A stretch of 36,316 nt of DNA, from the NCBI GenBank assembly GCA_964556565.1, contig CAZKWF010000016.1, positions 1 to 36,316 on the forward strand. Direction: 5' to 3'. The notes under the pieces were generated by a model. The model searched no databases and had not been told where the DNA came from. It was given only the letters and a program-made list of their open reading frames with translations. A program made the translations under genes and the position numbers. Origin of the DNA: SOJZ01 sp964556565 (GTDB lineage Archaea > Thermoproteota > Bathyarchaeia > Bathyarchaeales > Bathyarchaeaceae). Shown here piece by piece: positions 24,132 through 32,272 of this stretch. The stretch's first letter is position 1. Each line of letters begins with the position of its first letter.

Positions 24132-24572
24132 ATGGGGCAAGGCTTCTGTCGGATGACAGATAAGGCACGTGAGCCAACTGAAGAAGAAATGTTGAGTTTC
24201 ATAGGAGAACAGACAAAAGAAGCTTGGTTAGAGATAAGACGGTTCATCGAAGACCGCTATGATCTGGTACCTGATACAATATTTTGTGGAGCAAAGTACG
24301 GATGGACAATTCGTTACCGCAAAGGCGGCAAGACTTTATGCTCACTTTTCCCAGAGAAAGGTGGATTCACAATTCTGATAGTCCTTGGCAAGAAAGAATC
24401 CGAAAAAGCTATTTCAATACGAGATGAATTGAGTTCTAAAATCCGTACGCTTCTAGGGAACACGGAACAATTGCACGATGGACGCTGGCTATGGATTAGA
24501 TTATTGACGACAAGTGACACGGATGATGTAAAGAAGCTTTTGCAGATAAAGAGAAAGCCAGAGAAGACTTAA
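24132..24572 (+). CDS. DUF3788-like protein
   Basis: Protein of 146 residues with the DUF3788 pattern: YGWTIRYRKGGKTLCSLFPEKGGFTILIVLGKKE, then LHDGRWLWIRLLTTSDTDDVKKLLQIKRKP. No catalytic motif or membrane segment is visible and its role is unknown. ATG 24153 (MTDKAREPTEEEM) may be the true start, because the first seven residues look unrelated. It is convergent with hypE, 18 bp away, with palindrome L between. Confidence 0.7.
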   Translation: MGQGFCRMTDKAREPTEEEMLSFIGEQTKEAWLEIRRFIEDRYDLVPDTIFCGAKYGWTIRYRKGGKTLCSLFPEKGGFTILIVLGKKESEKAISIRDELSSKIRTLLGNTEQLHDGRWLWIRLLTTSDTDDVKKLLQIKRKPEKT

Positions 24573-24573
24573 T

Positions 24574-24585
24574 TATGCATGCATG
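24574..24585. repeat. Alternating palindrome, copy L
   Basis: TATGCATGCATG fills the 18-bp space between the stop codons of the convergent DUF3788-like and hypE genes, where no promoter is expected. Confidence 0.65.
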
Positions 24586-24590
24586 ACCCG

Positions 24591-25637
24591 CTAGCATATT
24601 CTTGGTATGGGGTCTCCGATTGGTGGGGCGAGGATTCTTTTTCCACCCACTGCGGTTTTGAGGACGACTTCATCAAACTCTTTAGTTGCTTCCCCTACTA
24701 TTTGTGCTTCTTTGCCTTGTCTGGTCTCTTTCAGCGCTGCTAAGACATCTTCTGCCTTCTGCGGAATCACTCCTATTACCACTTTGCCTTCGTTTCCAAC
24801 TTCGAGTGGATCGATGCCTAACATTTCACAGGCAGCCCTAACGTCTCCGCGCACGGGTATCTTCTCCTCGTTCACTAGAATCCCGACCTTCGACTTTTCG
24901 CTTAGCTCACCTAATGTGTTGGATAATCCACCTCGTGTAGGGTCTTTCATCGCTACAATTCCTCCAACGTTTAAGAGATGCATAATCAGCTTGTTGAGTG
25001 GAGCTACGTCGGATGTGATTTGGCTTCCAAAGTCGTATCCTTCTTGAGACGACAACACAGCTAATCCATGGTCTCCAACAGTGCCGGAAACTATGATTTT
25101 GTCTCCTACTCTCAAGTTGGAGTCGATAATCCATTGGATATCAAAGGAGCGATGTTTCTTCACTTCTGCAATGTTTCTCTCCAACGCTTCGTTTCGTTTG
25201 CCCATTCCTGACGTGTTGATGATACATCCTCCTAAGGCGCCTTTTTCAACAACCTTTGTGTCACCTGTAATGATGTAAACATCTGCTTCCCTGCAAGTTT
25301 CGTTCATGCTCTTCAAAATCTTTTCAAACTCAGCCATTAAAAGGCCCTCTTCTAACACGAAGCCGCAAGAAAGTGCAGTCGGTTCCGCACCCATTACCGC
25401 AATGTCGTTGACGGTGCCAGCGACTGCTAGTCTTCCAATGTCTCCGCCTGGAAAGAATATAGGCTTCACTACATGTGAGTCAGACTTCAAAACTATGTCG
25501 CCAATAACCGCCGCATCATCCAGCGCTTCCAACGGAACCTCAGCGCCGCTTCCGCCGAGATATTTTAACACGTAGTCTCTAATCAGATCGTTCATTACGG
25601 TTCCGCCAGCGCCATGAACCATAGTGATTTGTTTCAT
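24591..25637 (-). CDS. hypE: Hydrogenase maturation protein HypE
   Basis: HypE dehydrates the HypF-made thiocarboxamide to thiocyanate on its C-terminal cysteine. The protein has the AIRS/PurM fold: HGAGGTVMNDLI at the start, LDDAAVIG, PGGDIGRLAVAGTVNDIAVMGA, GDTKVVEKG and MKDPTRGGLSN. It ends exactly in PRIC, the family terminus with the essential Cys. ATG 25637 has GGGGAG seven bases upstream and is preferred over TTG 25643. It is convergent with hypFCD rather than part of that operon. Confidence 0.96.
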   Translation of the reverse strand: MKQITMVHGAGGTVMNDLIRDYVLKYLGGSGAEVPLEALDDAAVIGDIVLKSDSHVVKPIFFPGGDIGRLAVAGTVNDIAVMGAEPTALSCGFVLEEGLLMAEFEKILKSMNETCREADVYIITGDTKVVEKGALGGCIINTSGMGKRNEALERNIAEVKKHRSFDIQWIIDSNLRVGDKIIVSGTVGDHGLAVLSSQEGYDFGSQITSDVAPLNKLIMHLLNVGGIVAMKDPTRGGLSNTLGELSEKSKVGILVNEEKIPVRGDVRAACEMLGIDPLEVGNEGKVVIGVIPQKAEDVLAALKETRQGKEAQIVGEATKEFDEVVLKTAVGGKRILAPPIGDPIPRIC

Positions 25638-25736
25638 GATCAAGCTCCCCTTACAACATTGAGAATAGGCTGTCTTAAGAGTCTTATCAACCTCTCTACG
25701 GTCATGAGTAACTTAAAGCTCAAAGAATCGATTAAT

Positions 25737-25747
25737 GTTTAAATAAC
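25737..25747 (+). promoter_or_regulatory. Possible TATA box, polyferredoxin operon
   Basis: GTTTAAATAAC, about 70 bp before the polyferredoxin start in the divergent hypE/polyferredoxin gap. CTAAATAC near 25760 is an alternative. Confidence 0.4.
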
Positions 25748-25811
25748 AGTTTACATCGCCTAAATACTCTTCAAAGGATTTGCCGTACACCCCCTGCGTG
25801 GATGAACCAAG

Positions 25812-26735
25812 ATGCCCATGAAACTATCGAAAACCGAGACAGAAAACGAACTCGCAGTCAAGAGAGTTTTGCACACGAAAGACTACTCTTTAATCTTAGA
25901 TAAGACGTTGTGCACGGGATGTGAAATCTGCAAGGAAATCTGTCCCAAAGAGGCCATTGAAATCAAAACGTTTCCTAAAGTAACTGGAGAAAAATTGAAA
26001 CATCCTATTATAGATGTGGACGAGCAGAAGTGTCATTTCTGCGGGATATGTAGCTCTCTCTGCCCTTTTGGAGCGTTGAAAGTGAGGGTTGACGGCGAAC
26101 ACGTGGTTCCTGTGGTCAAGACTGAAAGCTTCCCTGAACTTATTCGTGAAATCGACGTCGACACAACAAAATGTGACGTAGAATGTGTGGAATGCGAGAA
26201 GGCTTGCCCACTTGAACTCATCAAAGTTAGCGTACGAACTCTAGGAGGTAAAAAGGTTACGGACATGGAGTCAATTCGAGATAAGGAAAAGCTCACGGTT
26301 GTTGTCGACATAAAAAAGGAGTTTTGTCCGTGCTGTCGAGTGTGCGAACTGAAATGCCCCTATGACGCTATCCGTGTAAAGAAAATCTTTCATGGAACAA
26401 TCAAGATAAATCAAGAGAAGTGCCCAGACGGCTGCCAGAATTGTCTCGACGTCTGCCCGATTACAGGCGCGCTCTATCTTTCAGAAGACGGAAAAGTACA
26501 CGTTAACGAATTGTACTGCGTTTACTGTGGCGTTTGCAGAATCGTTTGCCCTGAGGAAGGGGCGCTTGAACTCCAGAGAACGAACATACGACACACGCCT
26601 GTTCATTCGGGTGCGTGGAATAAAGCTCTCGAAAAGTTGACTTCAACCAAGGAGTTGACGAAGGAGTTGCAGACTAAGGGTTCAACCAAAGTTCGAGAAT
26701 CAGTGGAGAAGAGGTTTGGCTTGAGGGATAAATAA
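25812..26735 (+). CDS. Polyferredoxin with six 4Fe-4S motifs
   Basis: Protein of 307 residues with six CxxCxxCxxxC-type motifs: CTGCEICKEICP near 35, CHFCGICSSLCP near 77, CVECEKACP near 121, CPCCRVCELKCP near 172, CQNCLDVCP near 206 and CVYCGVCRIVCP near 236. This suggests three fused two-cluster ferredoxins. The fold resembles polyferredoxins that sit beside Hdr, hydrogenase or formylmethanofuran dehydrogenase genes. Its stop overlaps the ATG of hdrA3 by one base (TAATG), so the two are almost certainly co-translated and exchange electrons. The charged C-terminal tail has no motif. Confidence 0.85.
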   Translation: MPMKLSKTETENELAVKRVLHTKDYSLILDKTLCTGCEICKEICPKEAIEIKTFPKVTGEKLKHPIIDVDEQKCHFCGICSSLCPFGALKVRVDGEHVVPVVKTESFPELIREIDVDTTKCDVECVECEKACPLELIKVSVRTLGGKKVTDMESIRDKEKLTVVVDIKKEFCPCCRVCELKCPYDAIRVKKIFHGTIKINQEKCPDGCQNCLDVCPITGALYLSEDGKVHVNELYCVYCGVCRIVCPEEGALELQRTNIRHTPVHSGAWNKALEKLTSTKELTKELQTKGSTKVRESVEKRFGLRDK

Positions 26736-29158
26736 TGTCGGAAGAACCTAGGATAGGAGTTTTTGTCTGCCACTGTGGTCTCAACATTGCAGGAGTAATT
26801 GACGTAGAGGAACTCACCGAGTACGCTCGCACACTACCTAACGTGGTTTGTGCCATACGCAACCGCTATACATGCGCAGACCCAGGGCAAGAGGAAATCA
26901 GAAAAGCAATAAAAGAGCACAAGCTGAACAGAGTTGTTGTCGCAGCTTGCTCCCCACGTATGCACGAACCCACCTTCCGCAGATGCGTCGCCGAAGCAGG
27001 ATTAAACCCGTATCTCTTCGAGATGGCGAACATAAGGGAATTCTCCTCATGGTGTCACCCAAGTACGCCGAAAGAAGCCACCGAGAAGGCAAAAGACATC
27101 GTGAAGATGGCGGTTGCAAAAGTAAGGCTGTTTCGACCTCTCAAAACAATGGAGGTACCCGTTACCAACAAGGCCCTCATCATAGGCGGAGGAATCGCGG
27201 GGATAAGCACTGCGCTAGATCTCGCCGACATGGGATTCAAAGTTTACCTTGTAGAAAGAGGCGAAAGCATTGGAGGACACATGGCCCAGCTTGACAAAAC
27301 TTTTCCAACGTTGGACTGTTCGATTTGTATCGAAGGACCTAAGATGGTCGATGTCTCCCGTCATCCTAACATCGAAATAATCTCCTATGCCGACGTTCTC
27401 AGCGTTCAGGGTTTCGTGGGAAATTTTAGAGTGAAAATTCGGAAAAATCCGCGATACATCATTGCAGACAACTGCACAGGATGCGGCGAATGCCGAGATG
27501 TTTGTCCGATAGAAATCCCAAACGAATGGGACATGAACATGGGTGTGAGGAAGGCGATTTCAGTTCCGTTCGATCAGGCGGTTCCCCTTGTTTACACGAT
27601 AAACATGGATTACTGCATTGAATGCTACAAATGTGTAGATATCTGTGGCGCGCGGCAAGCCATCAATTTTGATCAGAAAGCTGAGGAAATCGAACTTGAG
27701 GTTGGAACAATTATCACTGCAACTGGGTTTGACATCTACCTACCATACGACGACAGTCTATATGGTTACGGAAAGTATGATAACGTTATCACGGCGTTAG
27801 AATTGGAGAGATTGATTCTGGCCGCTGGTCCAACCGGTGGAAAAGTTGTGCGTGCTTCTGATGGAAAGAAGCCAAAGGTCGTTGTATTCATTCAATGCGT
27901 TGGTTCAAGGGATGTAAACAAGTATGAATATTGTTCAGGCTTCTGCTGTATGTACTCGCTGAAACACGCCGTTCAGCTCAAGGAGAAATACAGGGAGGAC
28001 GTAGAGGTTTACATTCTCTACATGGACATGCGCACCCATTTCAAGGGTTATGAGGAATTTTATCGAAGGGCCCGAGAGCTGGGAGTCAACTTCATTCGAG
28101 GGAGAGCTGTACATATTCTTGAGGATCCGAAAACAAAAAACCTAACCGTTCGCGCAGAGGACATGACCCTCGGTGAACTAATCGAGCTAGAGGCAGAGCT
28201 TGTGGTTCTGGCCACTGCCGCCATCCCCACAAAGGGAACTGATGAAATGGCGAGAATTCTTAGCGTCACACGCGGAGCTGACGGTTTCTTCATGGAAAGC
28301 CACCCAAAGCTGAAGCCAATCGATACAGCTGTGGACGGAGTTTTCTTGGCAGGTGCTTGTCAAGGGCTGAAGGACATACCCTACTCTGTATCTCAGGGAA
28401 GCGGAGCCGCAGCGCGAGCTGCAACCATACTTTCTAAGCCTACATGGAAGATTGAACCCATCATTGCCTTGGTGACCCCTGACAAGTGTCGCAATACTAG
28501 GGTGAAGTGCGGTATTTGCGCAAGAAAATGCCCGTATGGAGCTATAAAGGCTCCAGAAGGAGAACCGGCTGAAGTCACAGCGGCCATGTGTCACGGTTGT
28601 GGCACATGTGTTGCCGAATGTCCATCCGACGCCATCACTCAGATGCATTTCACAGATGCACAAATCTATGCGCAGATTCGAGCTGCTTTAGAGGAGAATG
28701 CCGAGGATAAGATACTTGGCTTTCTGTGCAACTGGTGCAGCTATGCAGGTGCTGACTTGGCAGGTACGAGCCGTTTTGAGTATCCGCCCAATCTGCGGGC
28801 TGTACGGGTAATGTGTTCTGGACGCGTGGACCGAGACTTTGTTATGGAGGCATTTAGGCTCGGCGCCGGCATGGTCTTGGTGGGCGCCTGCCATCTACCG
28901 TACGACTGTCATTATATTTCGGGAAACGTTGCGATGAAAGTTAGGATGGAAGCGCTAGCGAAAATGCTTGAAAAACTTGGGCTTAGTCCAGAAAGATTCA
29001 GAGTTGAATACGTATCCGCTGCAGAAGGAGTGAAGTTCGCGGAACTCAACAAAGAGATGACTGAACAGATGAAGTCACTGGGAAAAGCAAAAATCAAAGC
29101 TGAAAATGAAAAACTGCGACCAATGCTAGAAAAGATGCTTTCACGGAAAAAAGCGTAA
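26735..29158 (+). CDS. hdrA: HdrA-MvhD fusion (third HdrA)
   Basis: Complete HdrA of 807 residues. N-terminal GVFVCHCGLNI (residues 7-17) and ACSPRMHEPTF are followed by the FAD fold IIGGGIAGISTA near 148 and ferredoxin insertion CTGCGECRDVCP near 247. Next come CIECYKCVDICG, CVGSRD, and C-terminal 4Fe-4S motifs CGICARKCP (about 592) and CHGCGTCVAECP (about 619). The MvhD-like domain from about 660 is intact (LCNWCSY, MCSGRVD, GACHLPYDCHY). It should therefore accept electrons from a hydrogenase or dehydrogenase. No hdrB or hdrC follows; the polyferredoxin upstream may be its redox partner, with HdrBC supplied from elsewhere. Confidence 0.95.
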   Translation: MSEEPRIGVFVCHCGLNIAGVIDVEELTEYARTLPNVVCAIRNRYTCADPGQEEIRKAIKEHKLNRVVVAACSPRMHEPTFRRCVAEAGLNPYLFEMANIREFSSWCHPSTPKEATEKAKDIVKMAVAKVRLFRPLKTMEVPVTNKALIIGGGIAGISTALDLADMGFKVYLVERGESIGGHMAQLDKTFPTLDCSICIEGPKMVDVSRHPNIEIISYADVLSVQGFVGNFRVKIRKNPRYIIADNCTGCGECRDVCPIEIPNEWDMNMGVRKAISVPFDQAVPLVYTINMDYCIECYKCVDICGARQAINFDQKAEEIELEVGTIITATGFDIYLPYDDSLYGYGKYDNVITALELERLILAAGPTGGKVVRASDGKKPKVVVFIQCVGSRDVNKYEYCSGFCCMYSLKHAVQLKEKYREDVEVYILYMDMRTHFKGYEEFYRRARELGVNFIRGRAVHILEDPKTKNLTVRAEDMTLGELIELEAELVVLATAAIPTKGTDEMARILSVTRGADGFFMESHPKLKPIDTAVDGVFLAGACQGLKDIPYSVSQGSGAAARAATILSKPTWKIEPIIALVTPDKCRNTRVKCGICARKCPYGAIKAPEGEPAEVTAAMCHGCGTCVAECPSDAITQMHFTDAQIYAQIRAALEENAEDKILGFLCNWCSYAGADLAGTSRFEYPPNLRAVRVMCSGRVDRDFVMEAFRLGAGMVLVGACHLPYDCHYISGNVAMKVRMEALAKMLEKLGLSPERFRVEYVSAAEGVKFAELNKEMTEQMKSLGKAKIKAENEKLRPMLEKMLSRKKA

Positions 29159-29208
29159 GTCGTACTCATCTTCTATCACGACTAATCGTCTGGAAAACGG
29201 TGTTCACT

Positions 29209-29991
29209 ATGGGTGTTTGGAGATTTCTCAATCTGGAAGTGAAGGATGCGTTTACGAACATGGCCGTTGACGAAGCCATCCTGTCAGCTAGAATAGTAGG
29301 TATAGCGCCAAACACTCTGCGTTTTTACAGGTGGAAACCTTCAGCAGTGTCTATTGGACGTTTTCAAGGTGTTTTCAACGAGGTCTATGTAGAAAACTGT
29401 CGAAAGCATGAAGTGGACATTGTGAGAAGAATCACGGGTGGAGGAGCCGTGTACCACGATCACGTTGGAGAGATAACCTACAGCGTGGTCGTAAAAGAGA
29501 GTGATCTGGGGTTTGTGGATGTGGCTTCTACTTATAACATGATATGCAAGGGGTTGATCGAAGCAGCCAAAATGTTGGGAATTTCCGCTGACTTCAACCC
29601 GGGAGACCCAAAAAAATGTCCAAACGTTACCATAAATAGAAGAAAAATCTCTGGAAGCGCTCAGTCCCGCAGGAAAGGGGTACTGCTTCAACACGGAACG
29701 TTTCTGTTAGACACAAACCTTGAGAAGATGTTCACGTTCCTTAGAGTCCCATGGGCTAACACGTGCATGGAAGTGATACCCATAGCTGAGAAACGACTAA
29801 CCTCGGTAAAAGAAGAACTCGGAACAAGCATACCGATAAAAGAGGCACATCAAGCTTTGGTTCGAGGCTTTCAAAAAGCGTTTGAAGTACAGTCTATGGA
29901 AGGGAAACTGACAAGCTACGAACAAAAACTTGCGGAGAAACTTTGCAGAGAAAAGTTTGCCACGGACCGTTGGAACTTTGAAGGAAAATAG
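29209..29991 (+). CDS. lplA: Lipoate-protein ligase A-type protein
   Basis: Attaches lipoate or octanoate to lipoyl domains via an acyl-adenylate. The catalytic domain shows WRFLNLE, the RRITGGGAVYHD signature near residue 76, NVTINRRKISGSAQ near 142 (catalytic Lys) and QHGTFLLD. At 260 residues it lacks the C-terminal accessory domain, which many archaea encode separately as LplB. ATG 29209 with GGTG six bases upstream is preferred to GTG 29200. It follows hdrA3 by 50 bp on the same strand, and no lipoyl protein is in the window. A biotin ligase is less likely given the GGGAVYH motif. Confidence 0.88.
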   Translation: MGVWRFLNLEVKDAFTNMAVDEAILSARIVGIAPNTLRFYRWKPSAVSIGRFQGVFNEVYVENCRKHEVDIVRRITGGGAVYHDHVGEITYSVVVKESDLGFVDVASTYNMICKGLIEAAKMLGISADFNPGDPKKCPNVTINRRKISGSAQSRRKGVLLQHGTFLLDTNLEKMFTFLRVPWANTCMEVIPIAEKRLTSVKEELGTSIPIKEAHQALVRGFQKAFEVQSMEGKLTSYEQKLAEKLCREKFATDRWNFEGK

Positions 29992-29998
29992 TCCGCTG

Positions 29999-32092
29999 TC
30001 AAGCAAGCAGTAGCAATAAGATTAGAGGGGCAATAAGGTTCGCTACTAGGCCCATTACGCAGATCTGGGTGTTCAGAGATGGCCCTGCCGTGTCTTTGAA
30101 TGGGTCTCCCACGGTGTCGCCTACGACTGCGGCTTTATGTGCATCTGATCCTGTGCCGCCTAGAGCTCCCGCTTCAATGTATTTCTTAGCGTTGTCCCAC
30201 AATCCCCCTGAGTTAGCCATCAGCAGGGCAAACACCAAACCAGAGAATATGCTACCAGCCAAATAGCCACCTAAAGCTTCTATGCCAGCTTTGTAACCAG
30301 CAAAGTAGCCAGGTAAGAAGCCAATGATTATGGTAACGACAATCGATAGAACGCTCGGAAGCATAAGCTCCTTCAAGGCGCCTTTAGTAGCTATGTCAAC
30401 GCATGCTGCATAGTCAGGTTTTGCTCCTTCTTTCGCCTCCTTCAACCCAGGGATTTCTCTGAACTGTCTTCTGATCTCTTCAATCATTCTTGAAGCGTTC
30501 CTACCTACACCAAGCATCACCAAAGCCGAAAATAATGGTGGCATTGCAAGTCCAACGAAGACTCCAAGCAGAACATACGGGTTCATCAAGCTGAAGGTGA
30601 GTTCTTCCGCTGCATGCTGACCTACTTTGCTCGCGACTGTTTCTACATATGCGGCAAGTAGTGAAATAACCGTCAGTCCAGCAGCACCTATTGCAAAACC
30701 TTTTGATATCGCCTTGGTCGTGTTTCCAGCTGCGTCTAGTTTGTCAAGTATCTCGACGACACCTTCTGTTTCTCCTGACTGCTCAGCAATTCCCTTGGCG
30801 TTGTCTCCTATGGGTCCGTATGCGTCGTTGGCAACAATATGCCCTACGACTGACAGCATTCCAAAGGCAGCTACTCCTATGCCAAAGAATCCATACACGA
30901 AGTATGCTATCGTAGTCGCTATGCCAATTCCGAGAAGAGGTGGAAGTACACTCGCTAAGCCATACGAGAACCCAGTTATTATGTTGGTTGCTGTTCCCGT
31001 CGTCGATGCTTCTGCAGTTTTTCTTACAGGAGGTCTATTTATGGATGTGAAGTAATCTGATGTTATGCCGATAATGATTCCCGCCACCAATCCAGTAACG
31101 GTCGCCAGCCAGATTTCAAATGGGTATTCTAAATACGTGACTGCAAAAAGAGTAAGGACAGCGAAGACCGCACATGTTATATATGTTCCCATGTTGAGAG
31201 CTTTTCCAGGATCACCTTTCTTGCTGATTCTCGTAACAGCAACACCTAGAAGAGAAGCGAGTATTCCTAGACCTGCGAGTATAAATGGTAAATGCATCAT
31301 TTTTGCTCCCCAAGTCGCACTCAAAGCTTGTCCAAGTATCATTGCTGCTACCAGAGAGGCAATGTAAGAATCGATCATATCAGCACCCATACCAGCGACG
31401 TCGCCAACATTGTCGCCTACATTGTCTGCGATAACAGCAGGATTTCTCGGGTCGTCTTCAGGAATGCTGAGTTCCACTTTGCCAACCAGATCAGCGCTTA
31501 TATCTGCGGTCTTTGTGAAAATACCTCCTCCAGCTTTTGCAAATAAGGCTAGCGCGCTTGCGCCAAAGCTGAAGCCTAGGATAATTGTTAGATTGGTTAA
31601 AGCGTCTAATCCTCGGGCTACGCCTATTCCGTATACTACACTTAATCCAAGCACACCTAAACCAACAGCGGATAATCCCATCACCGCCCCTGCACGAAAT
31701 GCGATTGGAAACGCCTTGTGTATGCCGTGCTTGGCTGCACTGGTTGTTCTTACGTTTCCCTTTAGCGCTACATCCATGCCGAAAAGGCCTGCCAAGGCAG
31801 AGCAAACTGAACCGAAAAGGTATGCCAACGCTAAACTGAGATTGTTGAATATGTCTGTGGAAATCCAAACGGGCTCTGGGAGAAAAATCCCAAGTACAAC
31901 GGCCACGATTATCACGAAATATGCAAGAGTGCGGTATTCCCTTTTCAGGAACGCGTCTGCGCCCTCCTTTATTGCTCCAGCGATTTCCTGCATTTTTTTG
32001 TTTCCGCTGTCTTGTCTATTCACGTAGTAAAACAAGTAGAGTACTGCTACTATCGAGATTAAAGCTGAGATTGGTGCCAACAGCCATTCCAT
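29999..32092 (-). CDS. hppA: Membrane-bound pyrophosphatase, K+-independent (H+-pumping) type, second copy
   Basis: Full-length paralogue (697 residues) of the pyrophosphatase at 5046-7130, with canonical motifs throughout: DISADLVGKVE, EDDPRNPAVIADNVGDNVGDVAG, DAAGNTTKAISKG and GDTVGDPFKDTAGPS. Lysine in GNTTKA marks the K+-independent class of H+ pumps. GGAGT eight bases before the ATG supports the start. It ends seven bases from the convergent lplA stop. It is the more typical of the two copies and probably the ancestral housekeeping pump; that ranking is inference. Confidence 0.95.
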   Translation of the reverse strand: MEWLLAPISALISIVAVLYLFYYVNRQDSGNKKMQEIAGAIKEGADAFLKREYRTLAYFVIIVAVVLGIFLPEPVWISTDIFNNLSLALAYLFGSVCSALAGLFGMDVALKGNVRTTSAAKHGIHKAFPIAFRAGAVMGLSAVGLGVLGLSVVYGIGVARGLDALTNLTIILGFSFGASALALFAKAGGGIFTKTADISADLVGKVELSIPEDDPRNPAVIADNVGDNVGDVAGMGADMIDSYIASLVAAMILGQALSATWGAKMMHLPFILAGLGILASLLGVAVTRISKKGDPGKALNMGTYITCAVFAVLTLFAVTYLEYPFEIWLATVTGLVAGIIIGITSDYFTSINRPPVRKTAEASTTGTATNIITGFSYGLASVLPPLLGIGIATTIAYFVYGFFGIGVAAFGMLSVVGHIVANDAYGPIGDNAKGIAEQSGETEGVVEILDKLDAAGNTTKAISKGFAIGAAGLTVISLLAAYVETVASKVGQHAAEELTFSLMNPYVLLGVFVGLAMPPLFSALVMLGVGRNASRMIEEIRRQFREIPGLKEAKEGAKPDYAACVDIATKGALKELMLPSVLSIVVTIIIGFLPGYFAGYKAGIEALGGYLAGSIFSGLVFALLMANSGGLWDNAKKYIEAGALGGTGSDAHKAAVVGDTVGDPFKDTAGPSLNTQICVMGLVANLIAPLILLLLLA

Positions 32093-32179
32093 CCTAATTC
32101 ACTCCAAGGCTAGACTAAATATTATCCGTTGAATAGCAGACAAGCCTTTTAACTGTTTCCTCTTTTTCGCGTTGTACAA

Positions 32180-32191
32180 GCATGCGTGCGC
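32180..32191. repeat. Alternating palindrome, copy M
   Basis: GCATGCGTGCGC followed by TAATTT, sharing GCGTGCRCTAATTT with copy D. It lies in the divergent gap between the second pyrophosphatase and the Ca2+-ATPase. Confidence 0.55.
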
Positions 32192-32272
32192 TAATTTTGA
32201 GCGAAAATCCTTTTTAGGAGCTAGGATATTTTAGAAGTCTAAATGCAAGGTTATTGGAGCCGATGAAGGTAT

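Noticed and set aside
24607..25047. 146-codon frame opposite hypE
   Set aside because: It lies fully inside the well-supported hypE; it is a shadow frame without motif or ribosome site.
31410..32027. Long open frame (205 codons) on the plus strand opposite the second pyrophosphatase
   Set aside because: It is antisense to a clear membrane pyrophosphatase, its composition mirrors the codons of that gene, and it has no recognisable domain.
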